Of a stretch of 64,000 bases of DNA, positions 17,357-26,440 are shown piece after piece. Position numbers and translations under genes: made by a program. The stretch's first letter is position 1; every line of letters starts with the position of its first letter. The notes beneath the pieces are model-generated. The model worked only from the letters and a program-made list of their open reading frames with translations, had not been told where the DNA came from and made no database searches. Source of the stretch: DASQLQ01 sp035629935 (lineage in GTDB: Bacteria; Actinomycetota; CADDZG01; WHSQ01); contig DASQLQ010000175.1 in NCBI GenBank assembly GCA_035629935.1, positions 3,842 through 67,841 on the forward strand. Direction: 5' to 3'.

Positions 17357-18518
17357 GGAGAACCCGCGTCCCGAAAGCCAGCGCCGCGCCGGCGCAGAGT
17401 ACTGCCGGTAGTCCGTAGCCCACGCCGAACCCGTAACTGTTGGCGATCAGGCCCACCAGGTAGGTGCCGGCGCCACCTCCGATGTCGAAGAAAACCGTGA
17501 ACGTTGCGAGAGCGGCTCCTCGTTCGTGATCGCCTACGCGATCAGCCGTGAGAGCGAGCAACGCCGGGAAGAGAACGGCGAACCCCGCGCTGTAAGCGGC
17601 AACCCCAAGATAAGCGGCCCAGGGAAACTGGAAAACGGCGAGAGTAGTCATCCCCACCGTCGCTCCGATGATGCCCGGCAGCGCAACGCTCACGCGCCCG
17701 TGTCGGTCTGCCCACCGGCGGCTCAACAAGCGGATCGCAAGGATCGTGAGCGAGAAAGTGATGTAAAGACCCGCTGAGGAGCTGAGCCCGATCGATCGCG
17801 CGTAGAGCGGCGAGAACGCAGTGATCGCCGTGTATCCGGTGGCCGCACACATGACCACGAGCCCGGGCCCCAACGCCGCACCGTGAAGTCCGAAGCGAGG
17901 ATGCACAACATCCGCGTGGGGTGGGTGGGGAACCAATGTCTCGGGAAGCGAGAGAGTGATGGCGAACGCGACGACAGATAAGACGCTTGCCGTGACCCAA
18001 ACGCTTCCGAACCCGATCTGCGTCGCGAGCCACTCCCCGAGTGCAGGCCCGGCCGCGAAACCGATGTAGAGGAAAAGGCTGAACAACGTCACGGTCTCCG
18101 CGCGTCGTCCCGGTGGACTCATATCGGTGGCCATCGTGGCCGCGCCCGTATAGAAAGCGGCCCCCACTCCTCCACGAACGACGCTGAGAAGGACGATCGC
18201 CCAGACCGACCCGGCAGCGAAGTACAGCACCGACAACACCGCAGCCACCGATGTGGCCGCCAACAGGGCCGGGCGTCGGCCGACTCGATCCAACGCGACC
18301 CCGATGAAAGGACGGGCGAGCACCGCAGCAGGGAAGAAGGCTGCCGTCGCCACCCCTACAACCGCTCGCGAACCTCCGAGAACGTCATGAACGTAAAGAG
18401 GGATCGCCGACATGAACATGCCCATCGCCACGAAGTGAAAGAGGGTCGCGGAGCAGAGGCGCGCCAGACGCGCTCGGTCCAGAGACTCTGAAGCACCGGC
18501 TCGGTTCGTCACGAGCAT
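17298..18518 (-). CDS. MFS transporter
   Basis: This 406-residue major facilitator has twelve predicted helices. The loop 2-3 signature is DRVGRRPALL near residues 83-92, and its second-half counterpart is RRWADRHGRVS. The short central loop and drug/sugar-efflux-like organisation suggest export of small molecules, but the substrate is unknown. The C-terminal 20 residues are encoded in DNA shared with the convergent MaoC gene. Confidence 0.85.
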   Translation of the reverse strand: MLVTNRAGASESLDRARLARLCSATLFHFVAMGMFMSAIPLYVHDVLGGSRAVVGVATAAFFPAAVLARPFIGVALDRVGRRPALLAATSVAAVLSVLYFAAGSVWAIVLLSVVRGGVGAAFYTGAATMATDMSPPGRRAETVTLFSLFLYIGFAAGPALGEWLATQIGFGSVWVTASVLSVVAFAITLSLPETLVPHPPHADVVHPRFGLHGAALGPGLVVMCAATGYTAITAFSPLYARSIGLSSSAGLYITFSLTILAIRLLSRRWADRHGRVSVALPGIIGATVGMTTLAVFQFPWAAYLGVAAYSAGFAVLFPALLALTADRVGDHERGAALATFTVFFDIGGGAGTYLVGLIANSYGFGVGYGLPAVLCAGAALAFGTRVLLRQRPGREPRLPSPASPDP

Positions 18519-18556
18519 TTGGTCCTATCATCCAGAGCCTCACGGCACAGGAGGCC

Positions 18557-19465
18557 ATGATGACTGCAGGCAGATCGGGCACCGTTAAGACCGTCGACAT
18601 CGACGGCCCCATCAACTACGTGGACTTCGGCGGCGACGGTCCCGAGATGATCCTTGTCCATGGGCTCGGCGGATCCGTTCAGAACTGGTTCGCCGTCGCA
18701 CCCGGTTTGGCCGAGAACTATCGCGTCACCGCCGTTGATCTCGTCGGTTTCGGCCGCACACCGCGTCCCGAAGGTCGATCGGCCAAGGTCAGGGACAACC
18801 GGCTCGTGCTCGATCGATTCGTCGACGAGGTAGCGGGCGGCTCGTCCATCCTGGTCGGCAACTCGATGGGCGGAGCCATCTCGATCCTCGAAGCCGCGCA
18901 GGAACCGGACAAGGTCGCAGCGTTGGTGTTGGTCGATCCGGCGGTCCCGTACCCCGCCGGGCAGGAAGCCGATCCGGTCGTCGCGATGACGTTCGGCACC
19001 TACATGATGGACAACGCCGAAGAGCTGGTGACCGCCTATCTCACGCAAGTGGGCCCCGAAGCCGCGGTCCGGACGACGATGGAGCTCTGTTGCGTCGATG
19101 CCGACCGCGTCCCGGCCGAGGTGCTTGACGCGCAGATCGAGTTGATGAAAGAACGATCGGAGATGGAGTGGGCCAACGGTTCGATGGTCGAGGCCGCGCG
19201 TTCATTGCTCGAGTTGAACGCGAATGAAGACGACTTCTTCGCGGCGGTGAAGGCGATCACAGCCCCTACCCTTCTCGTTCACGGCGACAGCGACCGGCTG
19301 ATCCCGCTGACGGCCGCGCAACAGTTAGCGAACATCCGCCCCGACTGGCGCTTCGAGGTCTTCGCCGACACCGGCCACGTCCCCCAACTGGAGACCCCCG
19401 AGAGGTTCCTCTCGGTTGTCGGCGGCTGGCTCGAGACCGTCCTAACGAAAGAAACGGTCGGCTAG
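18557..19465 (+). CDS. Alpha/beta hydrolase
   Basis: This 302-residue hydrolase has nucleophile Ser103 in GNSMGG, an acid residue in LLVHGDSDRLIP, a His in DTGHVPQLE, and the HGLGGS oxyanion loop at residues 35-40. It is predicted to be an esterase, lipase or C-C hydrolase of the MhpC/BphD type. The ATG at 18557 follows AGGAGG. A TATCAT hexamer at 18525-18530 may be its -10 element. It is divergent from the MFS gene. Confidence 0.85.
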   Translation: MMTAGRSGTVKTVDIDGPINYVDFGGDGPEMILVHGLGGSVQNWFAVAPGLAENYRVTAVDLVGFGRTPRPEGRSAKVRDNRLVLDRFVDEVAGGSSILVGNSMGGAISILEAAQEPDKVAALVLVDPAVPYPAGQEADPVVAMTFGTYMMDNAEELVTAYLTQVGPEAAVRTTMELCCVDADRVPAEVLDAQIELMKERSEMEWANGSMVEAARSLLELNANEDDFFAAVKAITAPTLLVHGDSDRLIPLTAAQQLANIRPDWRFEVFADTGHVPQLETPERFLSVVGGWLETVLTKETVG

Positions 19466-19469
19466 GCGC

Positions 19470-20717
19470 TCAGCTGCGCTTGATGTCCTTCCACGGCACA
19501 CCCTTGTCGGCCGCGGGATCGCGCGGCAGACCAAGGATCCGCTCCGCGAGCTGATTCTTGAGGATCTCCGTCGTGCCCCCTTCGATCGAATAGCCGCGCG
19601 CTCGCAAGAACGCCCGGGCACGGGCTTCGGCCCCCTTGTCATCGGGAAGCCAAGCGATCGCCCCCGGACCCGCTGCATTCATCGCGAACGAGGTCTGTCG
19701 CTGGTTCAACTCGGCATTGAAGACCTTGCCCACGCCACCCTCGGCACCGGGTGATGCTCCGACACGCCGGGCGGCCGCAGCACGGAACGCCGTCATCTCC
19801 TTAACCTCGCGCTCGACATGGAAGCGCGCCACGCTCTGGCGTACCAAACGATCGTCGCGGTGAGGGATCGAGTGAACGAACATCTTCCAGGGATCTTTCC
19901 GGGCGCCGCCCATGAAAGCCTCGGGGCTGGTGGACAACCCGGATAGAGCCACGCGCTCGTTCATCAACGTCGTGCGGGCTATCTCCCAACCTTGACCAAC
20001 CTCGCCGACGCGGTTGGCGTCGGGGATGCGCAGACCGTCGAAGTACACCTCGTTGAACTCCGAAGCACCGGTTATCTGGCGGAGTGGCCGGACCTCGACA
20101 CCTTCGGCTTTCATCGGACAGATGAAATACGTGAGGCCTTCGTGCTTCGGGAGACTCGGATCGGTTCGAGCTACCAGCATCCCGAACTGCGCCCACTCGG
20201 CGATCGACGTCCAGACCTTCTGACCCTTGATGACCCACTCGTCTCCGTCCTTCTCGGCGCGGGTCGCGAGCGAAGCCAGGTCGGAGCCGGCCCCCGGCTC
20301 GGAGAACAGCTGGCACCAAACCTCTTCGCTGGTGAGAATCTTGGAGAGATATCGCTCCTTCTGCGCATCCGACGCGTGCTCGATCAACGTCGGCCCGGCG
20401 AGCCCTATACCGAGGATGTTGATCCCGAACAGCGGAAGCCGGAGACGAGCCAGCTCCTCGCGGACCACGTTCTGCATCCACACCTTGCCCGACAGACCGC
20501 CGTACTCCTTCGGCCATAGGGGGGCCGCGTAACCGGCCGCGCCGATCGTGCGATTCCAATCCATAACGTCGAAGTGCGACCACGCAGCCTCGAACGCGGT
20601 TTCATCGCCCTTCTCGAGCGCTTCGATCCACCCATCGGGAACGTTCGCCTTGACCCAGGACAAGAACTGTTGACGGAACTCGGCCTGCTCCGGCGTGTCT
20701 TCGATCCGCCACCGCAT
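19470..20717 (-). CDS. Acyl-CoA dehydrogenase (second subunit of a tandem pair)
   Basis: This 415-residue FAD-dependent ACAD has WCQLFSEPGAGSDLAS in the flavin-binding middle domain, TGASEFNEVYFDGLRIP, and the C-terminal YSIEGGTTEILKNQLAERILGLPRD helix that contacts FAD. Its ATG overlaps the stop of the upstream ACAD (TGATG). In Actinobacteria such adjacent, unequal ACAD pairs often assemble as alpha2beta2 heterotetramers acting on steroid side chains or branched acyl-CoAs. That role is inferred here from arrangement alone. Confidence 0.88.
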   Translation of the reverse strand: MRWRIEDTPEQAEFRQQFLSWVKANVPDGWIEALEKGDETAFEAAWSHFDVMDWNRTIGAAGYAAPLWPKEYGGLSGKVWMQNVVREELARLRLPLFGINILGIGLAGPTLIEHASDAQKERYLSKILTSEEVWCQLFSEPGAGSDLASLATRAEKDGDEWVIKGQKVWTSIAEWAQFGMLVARTDPSLPKHEGLTYFICPMKAEGVEVRPLRQITGASEFNEVYFDGLRIPDANRVGEVGQGWEIARTTLMNERVALSGLSTSPEAFMGGARKDPWKMFVHSIPHRDDRLVRQSVARFHVEREVKEMTAFRAAAARRVGASPGAEGGVGKVFNAELNQRQTSFAMNAAGPGAIAWLPDDKGAEARARAFLRARGYSIEGGTTEILKNQLAERILGLPRDPAADKGVPWKDIKRS

Positions 20718-21847
20718 CAGTTATCACCCCCGATGTCCGTCAAGCGGGCTAAGACGTCCCGGTGATAGTCACCGTCGCCGAGATAGATCTCAGACGACTT
20801 CGCTCTGCGGAAGTACAGATGCACGTCGTGCTCCCAGGTGAACCCGATGCCGCCGAGCACCTGGATCGTCTTTCCCGCCACATCGAAGAACGCTTCCGAG
20901 CAATAGGACTTGGCCAGCGAAGCGGCAACCGGTAGTTCGCTTTCGTCTTCAGACACTGCCCACGCCGAGTAGTACGCAGCAGACTTCGCCATCTCGACTT
21001 CGATGAGCATCTCGGCGCACTTGTGCTTGACCGCTTGGAACGATCCGATCGGTCGTCCGAACTGGACTCGCGTGTTCGCGTGCTCCGTGGCCGTGTCCAA
21101 GCACCACTGCGCCCCGCCGACCATCTCGGCGGCGAGGCCCACGGCCGCCTGCTGCAACGTGCGCTCGAGGGCGGCGGCCCCGCCGCCGGCCTGGCCCAAC
21201 AACGTGGCTGGTGTCGACGAGAAATCGACCTTGGCCTGCTTCCGCGACATGTCGAGCGTATCGAGCGGCGTTTTCGTCAGCCCATCCGCATCGGCGTCGA
21301 CAAGGAACAATTCGATGTCATCACCCAACCGAGCAGCCACGACCAGCACGGTCGCGGTGTGGCCGTCGAGGACGTACATCTTCGTTCCGTTCAGCGCGTA
21401 CCCGCCGTCCTTCTGTGTAGCGGCAAGCGTTATCCCAGTGGCATCCCAGCGCCCCGACTCCTCGGTGAATGCGAGCGTAGCGCGCGTCGATCCGTCCGCA
21501 AGCTTGGGCAACAGATCCTTTCTCTGTTCCTCGGTGCCCGCATTCAGGACCGCTTCGGCACCGAGCACGACGGACGAGAAGAAGGGCGCCGCCAGGTTGG
21601 CTCGCCCCATCTCTTCCAGAAGCACCCCAAGCTCGGTGAACGTGTAGCCGGCACCCCCGTACTCCTCGGGGATGGCGATCCCCATCCATCCAAGCTCGGA
21701 CATCTGCTTCCAGGTCGCTTCATCGAACCCCTCGGTCGACTCCATCGCGGAGCGGATCGCCTCCGAGCCGGAGTTCTCCTGTAGGAACCTCTTGGCGGAA
21801 GCCCGTAGCTCCTGCTGTTCATCGGTGAAGACTCCAGGTGTATTCAT
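20717..21847 (-). CDS. Acyl-CoA dehydrogenase (first subunit of a tandem pair)
   Basis: This 376-residue ACAD is shorter and more diverged than its partner. It has IAIPEEYGGAGYTFTELGVLLEEMG in the N-terminal domain, a degenerate middle domain (LAFTEESGRWDATGI) and QVLGGIGFTWEHDVHLYFRRAK at the C-terminus, where active ACADs carry QxxGGxG. I use the ATG at 21847; a TTG precedes it. The reverse hexamer TAATTT ends 6 nt upstream, so the pair probably has its own leaderless promoter. Confidence 0.86.
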   Translation of the reverse strand: MNTPGVFTDEQQELRASAKRFLQENSGSEAIRSAMESTEGFDEATWKQMSELGWMGIAIPEEYGGAGYTFTELGVLLEEMGRANLAAPFFSSVVLGAEAVLNAGTEEQRKDLLPKLADGSTRATLAFTEESGRWDATGITLAATQKDGGYALNGTKMYVLDGHTATVLVVAARLGDDIELFLVDADADGLTKTPLDTLDMSRKQAKVDFSSTPATLLGQAGGGAAALERTLQQAAVGLAAEMVGGAQWCLDTATEHANTRVQFGRPIGSFQAVKHKCAEMLIEVEMAKSAAYYSAWAVSEDESELPVAASLAKSYCSEAFFDVAGKTIQVLGGIGFTWEHDVHLYFRRAKSSEIYLGDGDYHRDVLARLTDIGGDN

Positions 21848-21853
21848 CAAATG

Positions 21854-21859
21854 AAATTA
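21854..21859 (-). promoter_or_regulatory. Leaderless-type -10 for the ACAD pair
   Basis: Reverse-strand TAATTT lies exactly 6 nt before the ATG at 21847, and there is no Shine-Dalgarno. The gap to the upstream SDR gene is only 20 bp, so this hexamer is the main hint of an independent promoter. Confidence 0.4.
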
Positions 21860-21867
21860 CCAGGGAG

Positions 21868-22683
21868 CTAAGTGTCGAAGTTGAGATCGGACTGGTGATG
21901 GGCTCGGCCATCGCCCAACGAAGGTGGAGCGATACCTGCTGCTCCTTCGACACGAGGCCCCGGCACCCCTCGGAACTCGTAGAGCTCGCACGTTCTGCCC
22001 GGTTGGCAGACGAATATCTGACCGGTGCCGTTCGAAGTAGCTATCTGGACCACCGCAGTGGCCACATCCTCCGGCTGTAAGAGGGGGAAGTCGTTCCGGC
22101 GGAACAGCGGTACCGCCCCCTGGAGCATGGGCGTCTCGACGAATCCGGGGCAGATCGCGTTGATCCGGATATTCCGCGGAGCCAGCTGCTGGGCGACCGA
22201 GCGAACGAATCCCACTACAGCGTGTTTGGTTAGTCCGTAAACCGGATCGGTGGGATACGGCATCAGACCCGCGAGGGAAGCGGTCGCGATGATCTGACCC
22301 CCTTCGCTCATCGACTGGACGCATGCCTTCGCCCCGAACACCACCCCGCCGACGTTGATCCCCCAGGCACGTTGGAACCCCTGCACGTCCAGCTCCACCA
22401 GATCGACATCACGTTCCACGACGCCCGCGTTCAGATGGGCGATGTCGAGTCGGCCGAGTTCAGCTCGCGCAGATCGAACGGCTGCCGCTATCTGTTCCGG
22501 GTCCGATACGTCCGCTGCAACGAACAATCCATCAACTTCATCCGCAGCCGACTTGCCGCCGGACTCGTCGAGGTCCACCACCGCTACCCGTGCACCTTCG
22601 GCCGACATGCGCCGAGCCACACTCAGGCCGATGCCCGAGGCGGCCCCGGTCACGAGCGCGACTTTGCCGGCGAACTGGCTCAT
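21868..22683 (-). CDS. Short-chain dehydrogenase/reductase
   Basis: This 271-residue classical SDR has TGAASGIG at residues 12-19, a DVSDPEQ loop, NAG, Ser in IIATASLAG and Tyr-Lys in YGLTKHA. The C-terminal tail of about 35 residues after GPRVEG is longer than usual. It is probably a 3-hydroxyacyl-CoA or alcohol dehydrogenase, given the ACADs beside it. I use the ATG at 22683, one base after the upstream stop; an overlapping GTG at 22692 would add three residues. Confidence 0.85.
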   Translation of the reverse strand: MSQFAGKVALVTGAASGIGLSVARRMSAEGARVAVVDLDESGGKSAADEVDGLFVAADVSDPEQIAAAVRSARAELGRLDIAHLNAGVVERDVDLVELDVQGFQRAWGINVGGVVFGAKACVQSMSEGGQIIATASLAGLMPYPTDPVYGLTKHAVVGFVRSVAQQLAPRNIRINAICPGFVETPMLQGAVPLFRRNDFPLLQPEDVATAVVQIATSNGTGQIFVCQPGRTCELYEFRGVPGPRVEGAAGIAPPSLGDGRAHHQSDLNFDT

Positions 22684-22684
22684 C

Positions 22685-23671
22685 TCATCCACCGAACAAT
22701 CTGCGTGGGTTATCGGTCAGGATCGAATCGAACGTCGCCCTGTCTACCCCCGCGGCCTCCAGCTTCGGCCAAAAGTCGGTGAACAGGTAGTCGTGCGGAC
22801 GACCGACCATCTGCTCGCGCACCCACGGTTCGATCTGATCGAACGTTTCTTCCATGCCCGCAGGTATCGGATAAGGGAACTTGTGCGAGCGAAGACAGCA
22901 CATGTGGTCCTGGCTGAGGCACAAGCGCTCTTGATGCCCGGCCTCCAGCATCCCCTTGACCAGTGAAACGCGGTTCTCTTCGGGCGCGAGCACCTCGAAA
23001 CCAACCCGATCGACGCCGGCGAATGAGCCCTGCTCGGCGATCTTGACGAGCTGGGTTGCATCGGTCGCCTGATCCTGATGGCCGATCAGACAGCGAGATA
23101 ACTCGACGCCTTCATCGGCCAGGATCTCTTGCTGCACGTCCCATCCGTTCGAGTTCTCGCAGTGCGTGATCACGCTCAGCCCCGAATCCTTTGCCGCGCG
23201 TGCGGCGGCTCGAGCCACCTTCTTCTCGAGCTCGGTAGGCGGGTCGCCGGTCGCGATCTTGACCACTCCGGGTTTGATGCCCGTGTCACCGATCCCATTC
23301 GATATCTCGTCCATGTAGAACTCATGGATCTCATCGATGCTGCGGAGCCGCCAGTAATAGGGGATACCGATGTGCTCGTGATAAAAGCCGGTCGAGCAGA
23401 CGAGCTGCATCCCGGCGCGCTCGGCAACCTCTGCCAGCATCTCCGGATCGCGGCCGAGGTCGATCGGACATGGATCCACCCATGTCTTGATGCCAAAGGC
23501 TTGGGTTTGTTTCATCCGTTCGACTGCCACACTGATGCAACGTGACCGCTCGAACGTGTCGTTCGGATCGAGCACGTCGCCGGGATAAGAGATGTAGATG
23601 TGCTCGTGCACCAGCGTGGGGCCGAGCTCCGACGTGTCGATCGGCCCGAGCACCGTCTGAAGGGTCGCCAT
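22685..23671 (-). CDS. Phosphotriesterase-family amidohydrolase
   Basis: This 328-residue TIM-barrel metal hydrolase has the binuclear ligand set: His22 and His24 (VHEH), the bridging Lys in IKPGVVKIATGD, His in VITHCEN, His in LIGHQD and Asp in LSQDH. Family members act as lactonases or phosphotriesterases. Next to acyl-CoA and SDR genes, a lactone substrate is the more natural guess. The ATG has a reverse TAGTTT 7 nt upstream and no Shine-Dalgarno. Confidence 0.86.
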   Translation of the reverse strand: MATLQTVLGPIDTSELGPTLVHEHIYISYPGDVLDPNDTFERSRCISVAVERMKQTQAFGIKTWVDPCPIDLGRDPEMLAEVAERAGMQLVCSTGFYHEHIGIPYYWRLRSIDEIHEFYMDEISNGIGDTGIKPGVVKIATGDPPTELEKKVARAAARAAKDSGLSVITHCENSNGWDVQQEILADEGVELSRCLIGHQDQATDATQLVKIAEQGSFAGVDRVGFEVLAPEENRVSLVKGMLEAGHQERLCLSQDHMCCLRSHKFPYPIPAGMEETFDQIEPWVREQMVGRPHDYLFTDFWPKLEAAGVDRATFDSILTDNPRRLFGG

Positions 23672-23678
23672 CCGCCCG

Positions 23679-23699
23679 AAACTACAGCCCGTTTAGAGT
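23679..23699. promoter_or_regulatory. Compact divergent leaderless-type promoters
   Basis: The 34-bp gap between divergent starts carries reverse TAGTTT (AAACTA, 23679-23684), 7 nt from the ATG at 23671, and forward TAGAGT (23694-23699), 6 nt from the ATG at 23706. The two hexamers face apart with 9 bp between them. Neither start has a Shine-Dalgarno. Confidence 0.5.
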
Positions 23700-23705
23700 C
23701 ACCAC

Positions 23706-24779
23706 ATGCTCGAGAAGACGAAGGCGGCGATCGTCGAAGGCGCTGATCCATCGGTGGTCGGTCCGTATCTTGCCGAACATCTCGGCGACGAGTCCTGGAA
23801 CACCGTTTCCGTCGAGCTCATCTCCGGAGGCAAATCGAACCTCACCTACCTCGTGACGTCGGGCGCCGGCGAAGTCATCCTTCGGCGCCCTCCCCTCGGC
23901 CACGTACTGCCTACCGCGCACGACATGACCAGGGAGTTCACCGTCCTCAGCGGCCTAAGTGACACGGACGTCCCCACCCCCCGGCCCATCCACCTCTGTA
24001 CCGATCCGGACGTGCTCGGCGTGACGTTCTATGTGATGGAGCGCATGAAAGGTCACATCGTGCGCAACGAATTCCCACCCGGGTACGCGGACACTCCCGA
24101 ACAGAAACGTCTCATCGGCGAGGGACTCGTCGACACACTGGTCCGGCTGCACCGTGTGGACTGGAAGGCGGTCGGGCTCGGCGAGTTCGGTCACCCCGAG
24201 GGATTCATGGCCCGGCAGATCCGGCGTTGGAAGCAGCAATGGGAGAAGTCGGTCACGCGACCGCTCGAGATCATGGATCAATTGATCTCCCAACTCGAGC
24301 AGAACCTCCCGGTGTCTCCCTCTCCGACCATCGTGCATGGGGACTTCCGTTTGGACAACGCGATCCTCGACGCGACCGATCCCGGCAAAGTCGTGGCTGT
24401 TCTCGACTGGGAGATGTCGACGATCGGCGACCCCCTTGCGGATCTAGGCCTGATGCTTTGTTACTGGCCGCAACAGGACGATAACGACGAGTTCAAGCGT
24501 TCGTTCTCGGGCATCACCGCGACGGCCGCACCTGGGTTCCCCTCGCGCGACAGTGTGCTGGAGCAGTACGCGCGCCGGTCGGGCCGCGACGTGTCGCAGG
24601 TCTACTACTACTGGGCATTCGGCTTCTTCAAGCTCGCGGTGATCCTCGAAGGGATCCACGCGCGGTTCTTGCAAGGAAAGACATTGGGAGAAGGCTTCGA
24701 AGGCATCGGCGAACGGGTTCCACCGCTCGTGATGCTGGGGTTATGGGTACTCGACCGCAAAGAGGTTTCTGCCATCTAA
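23706..24779 (+). CDS. APH-fold phosphotransferase (ACAD10/11 kinase-domain-like)
   Basis: This 357-residue aminoglycoside-phosphotransferase-like kinase has a nucleotide loop SGGKSNLTYLV at residues 40-50, catalytic HGDFRLDN and the metal-binding LDWEMSTIGDPLADLG. This exact subfamily is fused to an acyl-CoA dehydrogenase in human ACAD10 and ACAD11, where it phosphorylates 4-hydroxyacyl-CoAs; LvaA does the same in Pseudomonas levulinate catabolism. Here the dehydrogenase is the next gene, 9 bp away. A TAGAGT hexamer 6 nt from the ATG suggests a leaderless mRNA. Confidence 0.87.
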   Translation: MLEKTKAAIVEGADPSVVGPYLAEHLGDESWNTVSVELISGGKSNLTYLVTSGAGEVILRRPPLGHVLPTAHDMTREFTVLSGLSDTDVPTPRPIHLCTDPDVLGVTFYVMERMKGHIVRNEFPPGYADTPEQKRLIGEGLVDTLVRLHRVDWKAVGLGEFGHPEGFMARQIRRWKQQWEKSVTRPLEIMDQLISQLEQNLPVSPSPTIVHGDFRLDNAILDATDPGKVVAVLDWEMSTIGDPLADLGLMLCYWPQQDDNDEFKRSFSGITATAAPGFPSRDSVLEQYARRSGRDVSQVYYYWAFGFFKLAVILEGIHARFLQGKTLGEGFEGIGERVPPLVMLGLWVLDRKEVSAI

Positions 24780-24788
24780 GGAGGCGTC

Positions 24789-26003
24789 GTGGATTTCGAA
24801 CACAGTAGGAAGTCGCAGGAGTTGCAAGAGAAGCTGCTCGACTTCATGGACAACCACATCTATCCGAACGAGCGCACCTACGTCGATCAGATGATGGCCC
24901 AGGAGGACGTCCACGTGATGCCGCCGGTCATGGAGCAGCTGAAGAAAGAGGCCCGCAGCCGCGGTCTTTGGAATCTCTTTCTGCCGAACCCGGAGCACGG
25001 CGCGGGGCTGAACAACCTCGACTACGCGCCACTGGCCGAGATCATGGGACGAAGCCCGATCGCATCCGAAGCCACGAACTGCGCGGCCCCCGACACCGGC
25101 AACATGGAGATCCTCGCCGAGTACGGCAACCAGGAGCAGAAGGAGAAGTGGCTGAAGCCGCTCCTCGAAGGCGAGATCCGATCGTGTTTCAGCATGACCG
25201 AGCCGGAGGTTGCGTCGAGCGACGCGACCAACCTCGCTACCCGCATCGAGCGAGTGGGCGACGAGTACGTCGTCAATGGTCGCAAGTGGTGGTCCTCGGG
25301 AGCGGCCGATCCACGCTGCAAGCTCAGTTTGTTGCTCGGGCGTAGCGACTTCTCAGAACCGCAAGACCGCACGGCCCGGTACCTTCAGCACAGTCTCGTG
25401 CTGATCCCGATGGACACGCCGGGCGTGAAGGTCCTTCGCACCCTTCCGGTATTCGGTTTCGATGCCGGCCACGGTCACTGCGAGATCGTCTTCGAAGACG
25501 TTCACATCCCGCTTGCGAACCTACTCGGCGAAGAGGGCGGCGGGTTCGTCATCGGGCAGGCACGTTTGGGCCCGGGCCGGATCCATCACTGCATGCGTGC
25601 TATCGGGATGGCGGAGCGGGCCCTCGAGCTGATGTGCGAGCGCGCCCAGTCACGCGTTGCGTTCGGCATCCCGCTGTCGAAGCAGGGTGTCATCCGGGAC
25701 TGGATCGCGGAGGCTCGCATCAGGATCGAGCAAGCGCGCCTGTTGACTCTCAAGGCCGCATGGATGATGGATCGCGCCGGCAACAGGGAAGCTCGTATCG
25801 AGATCTCGGCGATCAAGGTGGCTGCGGCGGAGCTTGCTACATGGGTCATCGACCGTGCCATACAGGTTCATGGGGGGGCAGGCGTCTCGAACGACACCCC
25901 GCTGGCGATGATGTACGCACATGCCAGGACCCTTCACATCGTCGACGGGGCAGACGAGGTCCACAAGATGCTGATCTCCCGCGAAGAGCTAAAGAAGTAC
26001 TAG
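24789..26003 (+). CDS. Acyl-CoA dehydrogenase (ACAD10/11-like)
   Basis: This 404-residue ACAD of the ACAD11 type has [20 protein letters not shown] in the FAD domain, [13 protein letters not shown], and the C-terminal [34 protein letters not shown]. In the mammalian fusion and the bacterial Lva route, this domain takes the phosphorylated 4-hydroxyacyl-CoA from the kinase, eliminating phosphate on the way to the 3-hydroxy isomer. The GTG start follows AAGGAGG. The gene overlaps the convergent GNAT gene by 4 bp. Confidence 0.88.
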   Translation: MDFEHSRKSQELQEKLLDFMDNHIYPNERTYVDQMMAQEDVHVMPPVMEQLKKEARSRGLWNLFLPNPEHGAGLNNLDYAPLAEIMGRSPIASEATNCAAPDTGNMEILAEYGNQEQKEKWLKPLLEGEIRSCFSMTEPEVASSDATNLATRIERVGDEYVVNGRKWWSSGAADPRCKLSLLLGRSDFSEPQDRTARYLQHSLVLIPMDTPGVKVLRTLPVFGFDAGHGHCEIVFEDVHIPLANLLGEEGGGFVIGQARLGPGRIHHCMRAIGMAERALELMCERAQSRVAFGIPLSKQGVIRDWIAEARIRIEQARLLTLKAAWMMDRAGNREARIEISAIKVAAAELATWVIDRAIQVHGGAGVSNDTPLAMMYAHARTLHIVDGADEVHKMLISREELKKY

Positions 26004-26437
26004 CCGAACTTGTAGATCAGGTGCTGCTCGGTGCGGCCCCCGGGAACGAAGCCGGACTTCTCCAGCACCCGGATCGAAGCCGCATTGTGCTCGGCGACGT
26101 AAGCGTGGAGCGGGCGTTGTTCAACAAGTGCGACGAACCGGGGTAGCACAGACGAAGCTATCCCCTTGCCCCAATAGGGCTTGCCGATCCAATACCCGAT
26201 CTCCTGCCCACTATCGGTTGCCCAACTGACGAGGTTGCCGGCTACGGCGCCGCCGACCACGACCGTCTGCATGAACACAGTTGGGTCCGTCCGTATCTTC
26301 TTCAGGTGTGCGAAGTAATCCGCTTCGCTCCGCGGAGGAAAGGCAGCCATCGCTGCCGCATCCGGGTCCGCTTGCTGCTCGTAGAAGATCGGGACGTCGG
26401 TGTCGACGACGTCGCGCAGTGAAGGTTCGTCGCTCAA
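26000..26437 (-). CDS. GNAT-family N-acetyltransferase
   Basis: This 145-residue single GNAT domain has an acetyl-CoA pyrophosphate loop in [13 protein letters not shown] and a C-terminal [24 protein letters not shown], the RimJ/RimL-like ending. The acceptor is unknown. The start reads as TTG at 26437 with no Shine-Dalgarno. It lies 3 bp behind the LLM-SCP2 gene and is probably translated from the same message. Confidence 0.82.
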   Translation of the reverse strand: MSDEPSLRDVVDTDVPIFYEQQADPDAAAMAAFPPRSEADYFAHLKKIRTDPTVFMQTVVVGGAVAGNLVSWATDSGQEIGYWIGKPYWGKGIASSVLPRFVALVEQRPLHAYVAEHNAASIRVLEKSGFVPGGRTEQHLIYKFG

Positions 26438-26440
26438 CGG

